From NCBI GenBank assembly GCA_048268845.1, contig JBLWUQ010000004.1, forward strand, positions 242,948-306,947: a stretch of 64,000 nt of DNA. Reading direction: 5' to 3'. Below are positions 54,271 to 61,588 of this stretch, one piece after another. The position numbers and the translations under genes were made by a program. The stretch's first letter is position 1. Every line of letters begins with the position of its first letter. This DNA comes from Muriiphilus sp048268845. Lineage in GTDB: Bacteria > Pseudomonadota > Alphaproteobacteria > Rhodobacterales > Rhodobacteraceae. Below the pieces are notes generated by a model, which was not told the DNA's origin, searched no databases, and saw nothing but the letters and a program-made list of their open reading frames with translations.

Positions 54271-55906
54271 CGTTCGCATCGCTGTGGGCGGCGATGATCT
54301 TCGCCACCTCGGCCACCAGATCGGCCCGCGCCACCTCGTATTGCGAGGGCCGTTCCTTCCATTCCTCCAGCGTCGCATTCTCGGCGATCTGCGCGCCAAG
54401 GATCAAATCCTTCACCTGCACCACCCCGCGCGCCTTCTCGTCCGCGCCCTCGATCACCGCGACGGGTGAGTTGCGTTTGTCGGCGTATTTCAACTGGTTG
54501 CCGAAGTTCTTCGGATTGCCGAGATAGACCTCGGCGCGGATACCGGCGGCGCGCAATTCGCCTGCCATCGCCTGATAATCCGCCATCCGGTCGCGGTCCA
54601 TCACGGTCACGACGACCGGACCATGCGCCGACGCCCCGACCCGCCCCTTGGCCCGCAGCGCGGCCAGCAGCCGGTCCACCCCGATCGAAATGCCGGTGGC
54701 AGGCACCGACTGGCCGGTGAAGCGCTTGACCAGATCGTCATAGCGCCCACCGCCCGCAACGCTGCCGAACTGGCGCGGACGGCCCTTGTCGTCGAGGATC
54801 TCGAAGGTCAGTTCCGCCTCGAACACCGGCCCGGTGTAGTAGCCAAGGCCGCGCACGACCGAGGGGTCGATGACGATGCGGTCGGGTCCGTAGCCTTGGG
54901 CGGCAAGGAGAGTGGCGATCTCGCCAAGTTCCTCGACGCCTTCTAGACCAACTGGAGAGCCTGCTACGAGTTCTCGTAGGTATCCAATAATTCGATCATT
55001 GCCTTCGGTGCCGACGGGATCCTTGTATGCCCCAGGCTGCGCAATATACGCAGCTTGAAGTTGGATCTTTCGATAGCCGCGCGATTGGGTGGGATCGAAT
55101 TTTTCGCCGCCCTCTTCTTGGATATCGGCCAATATTGCCTCAATGCCAGCTAGGACGTTTTTCTTGGCATTCACGAATGCCAAGACAATTTCAACTTGCT
55201 CGCTCGACAGGCCAGCCCCATCGGTGAAATCACCGGAATCGTCCATTCTACCTTTCGCAAGAAGGGAACGAACGCCGTCTTCACCGACCTTGTCGAACTT
55301 GTCGATGGTGCGCAGCACGGCGGCGCGGGTGTCGTCCTCTCCGATGCCCGCAACCTCCAACACCCCGTTCAGCACCTTGCGGTTGTTGACGCGGATCAGG
55401 TAGTCGCCGCGCAGTATGCCGACCGCCTCGAGCGTGTCGGCCAGCATCGCGCAGATCTCGGCATCCGCCGCCATCGAGGCACTTCCCACGGTATCGGCAT
55501 CGCATTGATAGAACTGGCGAAACCGCCCCGGACCGGGTTTTTCATTGCGCCAGACCGGCCCCATCGCAAAGCGCCGGTAAGGTGTCGGCAAGTCGTTGCG
55601 GTGCTGGGCATAGACCCGCGCCAGCGGCGCCGTCAGGTCATAGCGCAGCGCCAGCCACGTCTCGTCATCCGCCTCCTGCCAGGCAAAGACGCCCTCGTTC
55701 GGGCGGTCGACATCGGGCAGGAATTTGCCCAGCGCCTCGACCGTCTCGACCGCCGAGCTTTCCAGCGCGTCAAAGCCATAGCGGTGATAGACCTGCGCGA
55801 TCCGGTCGAGCATCGCCTTGCGCGCGTCCACATCGACACCGAAATAGTCCTGAAACCCCTTCGGCGTCTCGGCCTTGGGCCGGGGCTGTTTCTTGTCTTT
55901 GGCCAT
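54260..55906 (-). CDS. hisS: Histidyl-tRNA synthetase
   Basis: 548 residues, clearly longer than the usual 420-500. Class II core: PKGFQDYFG, motif 2 GPVWRNEKPGPGRFRQFYQ near 115-135, the HisRS motif RGLGYYTGPVFE near 350, and GGGRYDDLVKRF in motif 3. Residues about 206-321, the insertion domain, lie in a low-GC patch with rare codons (AGA, ATA, CTA, CGA). The patch may have been acquired by recombination. The frame is intact, so the enzyme is probably active. Confidence 0.95.
   Translation of the reverse strand: MAKDKKQPRPKAETPKGFQDYFGVDVDARKAMLDRIAQVYHRYGFDALESSAVETVEALGKFLPDVDRPNEGVFAWQEADDETWLALRYDLTAPLARVYAQHRNDLPTPYRRFAMGPVWRNEKPGPGRFRQFYQCDADTVGSASMAADAEICAMLADTLEAVGILRGDYLIRVNNRKVLNGVLEVAGIGEDDTRAAVLRTIDKFDKVGEDGVRSLLAKGRMDDSGDFTDGAGLSSEQVEIVLAFVNAKKNVLAGIEAILADIQEEGGEKFDPTQSRGYRKIQLQAAYIAQPGAYKDPVGTEGNDRIIGYLRELVAGSPVGLEGVEELGEIATLLAAQGYGPDRIVIDPSVVRGLGYYTGPVFEAELTFEILDDKGRPRQFGSVAGGGRYDDLVKRFTGQSVPATGISIGVDRLLAALRAKGRVGASAHGPVVVTVMDRDRMADYQAMAGELRAAGIRAEVYLGNPKNFGNQLKYADKRNSPVAVIEGADEKARGVVQVKDLILGAQIAENATLEEWKERPSQYEVARADLVAEVAKIIAAHSDANDAG
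54944..55290 (-). other. Low-GC, rare-codon segment within hisS
   Basis: Hand count gives 153 G+C in the 300 nt 54961-55260 (51 %), against 68-70 % in 60-nt samples on both sides. Codons AGA, ATA, CTA, CGA, GGA and GTA cluster here. It encodes the insertion domain, including VNAKKNVLAGIEAILADI and ADIQEEGGEKFDPTQSRGYR. Confidence 0.8.
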
Positions 55907-56029
55907 GTTGCGTCCCGTCGTTGCCTCGGGCGCGGTTTATCCCGGCGCGCGTCACGGGGCAAGGCAGAGCGGTTGCCTCTCGCTCCCGCGCCGCCGCAGG
56001 GCTATGATCCGCCGCAAAAGGAGCCCGCA

Positions 56030-56236
56030 ATGGACGACCGCATCACCGCGCTGGAAGAACAGATCGCCCATCTCGTCCGCATGGTCGAAGACCTGTCGGA
56101 CGTGGTCGCGCGCCAGGACCGCGAGATCGACCGGCTGGGCCAGCGCCTGCGCTTTGTGATCGAGCGCGCCGCCGAACGCGATGCCGAGGCCGGCGCCGAG
56201 ATCGTGCTTACCGACCAACGCCCGCCGCATTGGTGA
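56030..56236 (+). CDS. slyX: SlyX family protein
   Basis: 68 residues, one coiled coil from the start (MDDRITALEEQIAHLVRM, LSDVVARQDREIDRLGQRL) and a PPHW end that is the family hallmark. AAAGGAG is 6 nt upstream. Function is unknown in any species. Confidence 0.92.
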   Translation: MDDRITALEEQIAHLVRMVEDLSDVVARQDREIDRLGQRLRFVIERAAERDAEAGAEIVLTDQRPPHW

Positions 56237-56240
56237 GGCC

Positions 56241-56290
56241 GGGCCGGGGGCTCTGCCCCCGGACCCCCGAGGTATTTCGACCAGAAAGAA
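56241..56290 (-). repeat. Dispersed hairpin repeat, copy C (left arm of an inverted pair)
   Basis: Hairpin CCGGGGGC-TCT-GCCCCCGG, then ACCCCCGAGGTATTTCGACC and AGAAAGAA. The last 28 nt match the reverse complement of copy E with one difference. Confidence 0.85.
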
Positions 56291-56360
56291 ATGCGGATCA
56301 TTCAGCGCTTGTTAACCTGGTCGCTGCTAACGTCGGGACACGGTACAGGCTGAGGAGCCG

Positions 56361-56465
56361 ATGACCGTCCAGGAAGAAGTCGGCCCGCACAGCACCTTGA
56401 CTGTGCGGGTCGCATTCTTTTTCCAACTTCTTTCTGGTCGAAATACCTTGGGGGTCTGGGGGTGA
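56361..56465 (+). CDS. Possible 34-residue ORF within the repeat pair
   Basis: ATG at 56361 with GAGGAG 4-9 nt upstream; 34 codons, stop TGA at 56463-56465 inside copy E. The start is MTVQEEVGPHSTLTVRVAFF. A perfect stem CCCGCACAG (56384-56392) / CTGTGCGGG (56401-56409) lies inside it and is followed by CTTTTT, so the DNA could instead encode a short RNA with its terminator. No promoter was clear. The coding claim is weak. Confidence 0.3.
   Translation: MTVQEEVGPHSTLTVRVAFFFQLLSGRNTLGVWG
56384..56421 (+). terminator. Hairpin with nearby T-tract in the repeat-pair core
   Basis: Nine perfect base pairs, an 8-nt loop (CACCTTGA), then TCGCATTCTTTTT. The T-run starts 7 nt after the stem, further than in a standard terminator. 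Confidence 0.4.
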
Positions 56466-56522
56466 AACCCCCAGGGCCTGCGTGGCCTGAACGCAGATGA
56501 AACCAACGCGCCGCAGGCGCTC
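56424..56522 (+). repeat. Dispersed hairpin repeat, copy E (right arm, longest copy)
   Basis: TTCCAACTTCTTTCTGGTCG, AAATACCTTGGGGG, stem GGGGGTGAAACCCCC, GGCCTGCGTGGCCTGAACG, and a final hairpin GCGCCGCAGGCGC just before the dnaE stop. It is the only copy with all modules. Confidence 0.85.
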
Positions 56523-56530
56523 CGTTCGGT

Positions 56531-59500
56531 TCAGCCTTCTTCGACGTTGACCACGCCGGGCAACGACTTCAACGCGCTCTTGACCTGCGGGTTCAGCGGG
56601 AAGACGTCGCCGAGGCTGACATCGACCTCGCCGGGCAGGGTCGGGTTCATCAGGCACAGCGTGACCTCGCCGGGGCGCGCGCCGCGTGCCATCTCGCCTG
56701 CCCGCGCCAGCATGTCGGTCACCGTCGCCACCGCGTCCTCGCGTTCGACATAAACCCGAAGCGTCATGCCGCCGGCATCGGCCACGACCGTATCGACCGG
56801 CACCACCGAACGTCCGATCGGGTCGAACTGGCCGTCGTTGAAGCGTGCTTCCAGCTGCATCACCACCGACAGCGTCTGTTCGAACACCAGCCGGCAGGCG
56901 TCGAAATCGTCGGAAAACAGCGCGATGCCCGCGACCTGCCCGGTCGGGTCGGCGATGTTCATGCGGAAAAACCGGTTGCCACGGCCCGACTTGCGTTCCT
57001 GCAGCGCCGACACCACCACGCCGACCTTGCCGATCACCGCCCCGACCTGCTCGGCCTTGGCGCGCAATTCCTCGAGCGTCATCACGCCCTTGCGCTTCAG
57101 CGCCGGCAGGTAGTCGTCGAGCGGGTGGCCCGACAGGTAGAAGCCGATCGCCTTGTGCTCCTCGGCCAGGCGCTCGTTTGGCAGCCAGTCCGTCACCGGC
57201 AGGATGCGCGGCTCCGGCAGGTCGTCGCCGGCCTCGCCAAACAGCGACACCTGGGCGGAGGCGCGCTGGTCGTGGATCGCGGCGGAGTAGTTCACCAGCG
57301 CATCCAGTGCGTCGAACACCCGGCGCCGGTTCGGATCGAGCACGTCGAAGGCCCCGGCGCGCGCCAGCATCTCCATCGGCCGCTTGCCGATCCGCTTGAG
57401 GTCGACCCGGCGGGCGAAATCATAGAGCGTCACGAAGGGCTTGTCCGGGCTGGTGGGGTCATCGGGGTTGGCACGGCGCGCCTCGACGATCAGTTTCATC
57501 GCCTCGGTGCCGACGTTCTTCAGCGCCCCCAGCCCATAGACCACCCGGCCCGCGTCCACGCTGAACGTCGCCTGCGAGCGGTTGACGCAGGGCGGCACGA
57601 TCTCGATATCGAGCCCGCGGCGCACCTCTTCGGCATAGACCGACAGCTTGTCGGTCAGGTGGATGTCGCAGTTCATCACGCCGGCCATGAACTCGACCGG
57701 GTAATTGGCCTTGAGCCATGCGGTCTGGTAGCTGACCACGGCATAGGCGGCGGCGTGGGACTTGTTGAAGCCGTAATTGGCGAATTTCTCGAGCAGGTCG
57801 AAAACCTCGCGCGCCTTCTTCGGATCGACGCCGTTGGCCTTGGCGCCGGCCTCGAACTTGGGCCGCTCCTTGGCCATTTCGGCGGCGATCTTCTTGCCCA
57901 TCGCGCGGCGCAACAGGTCGGCGCCGCCCAGCGAATAACCCGCCATCTCCTGCGCGATCTGCATCACCTGTTCCTGATAGACGATGATGCCCTGGGTTTC
58001 CTCGAGGATGTGGTCGATCAGCGGGTGGATCGATTCGAGATCGCGCAGCCCGTTCTTGACCTCGCAATAGGTCGGGATGTTCTCCATCGGGCCGGGACGA
58101 TACAGCGCCACCAGCGCCACGATATCCTCGATGCAGGTCGGCTTCATCCGCCTGAGCGCATCCATCATGCCCGAGCTTTCCACCTGAAACACGGCGACCG
58201 TGCGGGCGCTGGCGTAAAGCTGATAGGTCTTTTCGTCATCCAGAGGGATCAGGTTGATGTCGATCTGGACACCGCGCCGCTTGAGCAGGTCGAGCGCGTT
58301 CTGGATCACCGTCAGGGTCTTCAGCCCGAGAAAGTCGAACTTGACCAGCCCGGCCTGTTCGACCCATTTCATGTTGAACTGGGTCGCGGGCGTGTCCGAC
58401 CTCGGGTCCTGATAGAGCGGCACAAGCTCATCGAGCGGCCGGTCGCCGATCACCACCCCGGCGGCATGGGTCGAGGCGTTGCGCAGCAACCCCTCAAGCT
58501 GCTGGGCATAGTCCAAGAGCCGCGCCACCACCTCCTCGCGGCGGGCTTCCTCGTTCAGGCGCGGCTCGTCCGTGCGGGCCTTTTCGATCGACACCGGCTT
58601 GACGCCCTCGACCGGGATCATCTTCGACAGCCGGTCGACCTGGCCATAGGGCATCTGCAACACCCGTCCCACGTCGCGCACCGCGGCCTTGGACAGGAGT
58701 GCGCCGAAGGTGATGATCTGCGCCACCTTCTCGCGACCGTATTTCGCCTGCACGTAGTGGATCACCTCCTCGCGCCGGTCCATGCAGAAGTCGATGTCGA
58801 AGTCGGGCATCGAAACCCGTTCGGGGTTGAGGAAGCGCTCGAACAGCAGGCTGTAGCGCAAGGGATCAAGGTCGGTGATGGTCAGCGCATAGGCCACCAG
58901 CGACCCCGCGCCCGAGCCGCGCCCCGGCCCGACCGGGATGCCGTGGTCCTTGGCCCATTTGATGAAATCGGCAACGATCAGGAAATAGCCGGGAAAGCCC
59001 ATCTGCTCGATGATGCCCAACTCGAAGTCGAGCCGCGCCTCATACTCGGCGACGGGGGCAGCGTGCGGGATCACCGCGAGCCGCGCGGCCAACCCAGCCT
59101 TGGCCTGACGACGCAATTCCTCAACCTCGTCATCGGCGAATTTCGGCAGGATCGGGTCGCGTCTTTCCGCCTTGAAGGCGCAGCGCCGGGCGATCTCGAC
59201 GGTGTTTTCCAGCGCTTCCGGCAGGTCCGCGAACAGCGCCGCCATTTCCTGCGGCGACTTGAAGTAATGCTGCGGCGTCAGCCTGCGGCGCGGCTGCTGC
59301 TGGTCGACATAGGCGCCCTCGGCAATGCAGATCAGCGCGTCATGCGCCTCGTAGAGCCTTGATTTCGGGAAGTAGACGTCGTTGGTGGCGACGATGGGCA
59401 GGTCCATGCCGTAGGCCATGTCCAGAAACGCCCGCTCGGTCGCGCGCTCGGCGGCGGGCAGCCCGCCGCCCTCGCCGGGGTGGCGCTGCAATTCGACATA

Positions 59501-60013
59501 GGCCCGGTTCGGATAGATCGCCGCGATACGCTCCATCAGCGCCTGCGCGCGCGCGGTCTGGCCCGCCTGCACCAGCCGCCCGACCGGCCCGTCCGCCCCG
59601 CCGGTCAGGCAGATCAGCCCCTCGCCATGCGCCGCAAGCTCGTCGAGCGTGACCTGCGGCAAGTCCCCCCCTGCGTCGAGGTAGAGGCAGGAATTCAGCT
59701 TGAGCAGGTTGAGATAGCCCGCCTCGTCCTGCGCCAGCAGCACGATGGGCGCGGGCGCGCGCGCCGCCTCGCCCGGCGCGGGCGGATCGTAGGTCACGGA
59801 AATCTGGCAGCCAAGGATCGGCTGCACCCCGGCCTCGGCGGCTCCGACGGAAAACTCCAGCGCGCAGAACATGTTGTTGCTGTCGGTGACGGCGACGGCG
59901 GGCATGTTCAGCTCGGAGGCAAGGCGTGGTAGCGTCTTGACCGGCACCGCGCCTTCCAGCAGCGAATACTCGGTGTGAACGCGCAGATGGATGAATCGGG
60001 GCGATTTCGACAT
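56531..60013 (-). CDS. dnaE: DNA polymerase III alpha subunit
   Basis: 1160 residues, the replicative polymerase (DnaE1 size). N-terminal PHP domain starts FIHLRVHTEYSLLEGAVPVK. Polymerase core: VGPGRGSGAGSLVAYALTIT at 361-380 and the catalytic SMPDFDIDFCMDRREEVIHY with aspartates at 404-408. The C-terminal OB fold reads GNRFFRMNIADPTGQVAGIA, followed by a tau-binding tail. Alone between convergent slyX and divergent xdhA. Confidence 0.97.
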   Translation of the reverse strand: MSKSPRFIHLRVHTEYSLLEGAVPVKTLPRLASELNMPAVAVTDSNNMFCALEFSVGAAEAGVQPILGCQISVTYDPPAPGEAARAPAPIVLLAQDEAGYLNLLKLNSCLYLDAGGDLPQVTLDELAAHGEGLICLTGGADGPVGRLVQAGQTARAQALMERIAAIYPNRAYVELQRHPGEGGGLPAAERATERAFLDMAYGMDLPIVATNDVYFPKSRLYEAHDALICIAEGAYVDQQQPRRRLTPQHYFKSPQEMAALFADLPEALENTVEIARRCAFKAERRDPILPKFADDEVEELRRQAKAGLAARLAVIPHAAPVAEYEARLDFELGIIEQMGFPGYFLIVADFIKWAKDHGIPVGPGRGSGAGSLVAYALTITDLDPLRYSLLFERFLNPERVSMPDFDIDFCMDRREEVIHYVQAKYGREKVAQIITFGALLSKAAVRDVGRVLQMPYGQVDRLSKMIPVEGVKPVSIEKARTDEPRLNEEARREEVVARLLDYAQQLEGLLRNASTHAAGVVIGDRPLDELVPLYQDPRSDTPATQFNMKWVEQAGLVKFDFLGLKTLTVIQNALDLLKRRGVQIDINLIPLDDEKTYQLYASARTVAVFQVESSGMMDALRRMKPTCIEDIVALVALYRPGPMENIPTYCEVKNGLRDLESIHPLIDHILEETQGIIVYQEQVMQIAQEMAGYSLGGADLLRRAMGKKIAAEMAKERPKFEAGAKANGVDPKKAREVFDLLEKFANYGFNKSHAAAYAVVSYQTAWLKANYPVEFMAGVMNCDIHLTDKLSVYAEEVRRGLDIEIVPPCVNRSQATFSVDAGRVVYGLGALKNVGTEAMKLIVEARRANPDDPTSPDKPFVTLYDFARRVDLKRIGKRPMEMLARAGAFDVLDPNRRRVFDALDALVNYSAAIHDQRASAQVSLFGEAGDDLPEPRILPVTDWLPNERLAEEHKAIGFYLSGHPLDDYLPALKRKGVMTLEELRAKAEQVGAVIGKVGVVVSALQERKSGRGNRFFRMNIADPTGQVAGIALFSDDFDACRLVFEQTLSVVMQLEARFNDGQFDPIGRSVVPVDTVVADAGGMTLRVYVEREDAVATVTDMLARAGEMARGARPGEVTLCLMNPTLPGEVDVSLGDVFPLNPQVKSALKSLPGVVNVEEG

Positions 60014-60214
60014 GCGGCGACTTTAGGCCCGGACGGCGGGCGCGGAAAGCCGCCATCGCCCCCGATCCGCGAAAAGCCCCCGCCCGCCTGCCCTCGCATC
60101 CATGTGCCTTGCGTTGATCCGGCGTTTACGCATAGTTTGAAAAAAACTGCTCCGCCCTTCTACGCCGTATCGAAGGGGCTCCGGAGGCGACAGGGTAAGG
60201 CGGCGGATAATTGC

Positions 60215-61588
60215 ATGGATATCGCGTTTCTTCTCAACGGAGAGACCGTGTCGCTGCGCGATGTTGCGCCGACCACGACGGCGCTGGACTGGCTGCGCGA
60301 GGAGGCCGGGCTGACCGGCACCAAGGAAGGCTGCAACGAGGGCGATTGCGGCGCCTGCACGGTGATGCTGACCGACACCACCGGCACCCGCGCGCTCAAC
60401 GCCTGCATCCTGTTTCTGGCGCAGCTTGACGGGAAATCGCTGACCACGGTCGAAGGTCTGGCCGCCCCCGACGGGCGGCTGCACCCGGTTCAGACGGCGA
60501 TGGTCGAGCAGCACGGCTCGCAATGCGGCTTTTGCACGCCGGGCATCGTGGTGTCGCTGGCCGCCGGGCAATTGGCGGGCGAGACCGACCATGACCGGCA
60601 ACTATCAGGCAACCTCTGCCGCTGCACCGGCTACGCGCCGATCGTGCGCGCCGCCAAGGTCGCCGCGCGCCAGCCGGTGCCGGACTGGTTGTCGGGCATC
60701 GCATCGGGGCCGGGCGTGTCGCCGGGCCTTGGCTCTCGCAGCCTGCCGCGCAGTGCCGATGCGCTGGCGTGGGCGTTGATCGAGAACCCCACGGCAACGC
60801 TCATCGCGGGCGCGACCGATGTCGGGCTCTGGGTCAACAAGGACCTGCGCGATCTGGGCGAGGTGATCTTCGTCAGCCAGATCGAGGAACTGCGCCGCAT
60901 CGAGACCGCGCCCTACATGATCCGCATCGGCGCGGCGGCTTCGGTCGAGGCGCTGCGGGTGGCGATGCTCCAGCACCACCCGCATTTCGCCGCGATGCTG
61001 GCGCGCTTCGCCTCGGCGCAGGTGCGCGCGGCGGCCACCGTGGGCGGCAACATCGCCAACGGCTCGCCCATCGGTGACACGCCGCCGCCGCTGATCGCGC
61101 TCGGTGCGACGCTGCTTCTGCGGCGCGGCGACGAGCGGCGCGAGATCGCGCTTGAGGATTTCTTCATCGACTACCGAAAGCAGGACCGCCGCCCCGGCGA
61201 GTTTGTCGAGGCCATCACCCTTCCCCGCGAACCGGATCGGCTGAAGGTGTATAAACTGTCAAAAAGGTTCGATCAGGACATTTCCGCGGTGCTCGGCGCG
61301 TTCAATATCACCGTCAAGATCGGAAAAGTGCAATCCGCCCGGATCGCCTTCGGCGGCATGGCCGGGGTGCCGAAACGCGCCAGGGCGGTCGAGGCGGCGC
61401 TGGTCGGGCAGGACTGGACCCGAGCCAATGTCGAGGCCGCGATGGCAAAGTTTGCCGAGGATTTCACCCCGATGTCCGACATGCGCGCCAGCGCCGAATA
61501 CCGGATCGAGGCGGCGGCCAACATGCTCATGCGGTGCTATCTCGAGGATCAGGGCGTGGCGGTCTCGGTGCGCGAGGTCCTGCCATGA
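60215..61588 (+). CDS. xdhA: Xanthine dehydrogenase small subunit (FeS/FAD)
   Basis: 457 residues. N-terminal plant-type [2Fe-2S] (C40, C45, C48, C64 in KEGCNEGDCGACTVM and NACI), second [2Fe-2S] (C104, C107, C135, C137 in QCGFCTPG and NLCRCTGY), then the FAD domain with ATVGGNIANGSPIGDTPPPL. It passes electrons from XdhB to NAD+. The ATG at 60215 begins right before the FeS domain (MDIAFLLNGETVSL). Overlaps xdhB by 4 nt. Confidence 0.96.
   Translation: MDIAFLLNGETVSLRDVAPTTTALDWLREEAGLTGTKEGCNEGDCGACTVMLTDTTGTRALNACILFLAQLDGKSLTTVEGLAAPDGRLHPVQTAMVEQHGSQCGFCTPGIVVSLAAGQLAGETDHDRQLSGNLCRCTGYAPIVRAAKVAARQPVPDWLSGIASGPGVSPGLGSRSLPRSADALAWALIENPTATLIAGATDVGLWVNKDLRDLGEVIFVSQIEELRRIETAPYMIRIGAAASVEALRVAMLQHHPHFAAMLARFASAQVRAAATVGGNIANGSPIGDTPPPLIALGATLLLRRGDERREIALEDFFIDYRKQDRRPGEFVEAITLPREPDRLKVYKLSKRFDQDISAVLGAFNITVKIGKVQSARIAFGGMAGVPKRARAVEAALVGQDWTRANVEAAMAKFAEDFTPMSDMRASAEYRIEAAANMLMRCYLEDQGVAVSVREVLP

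Larger units (their letters stand above)
56237..56530. other. 294-bp region between convergent slyX and dnaE
   Basis: Contains two inverted copies of the dispersed repeat (C and E) around a 130-nt core. The core holds a possible 34-codon ORF and a 9-bp hairpin. No other gene is seen. Confidence 0.7.

Noticed and set aside
54260..55906. hisS as a pseudogene because of its extra length
   Set aside because: The frame is intact and all catalytic motifs are present.
56291..56423. SRP (4.5S) RNA in the slyX-dnaE gap
   Set aside because: The conserved GGAAGGAAGCAGCC loop is absent.
57125..59362. 745-codon open frame antisense to dnaE
   Set aside because: dnaE is unmistakable on the other strand; the frame shows only repetitive His/Arg/Gln/Val content and no domain.
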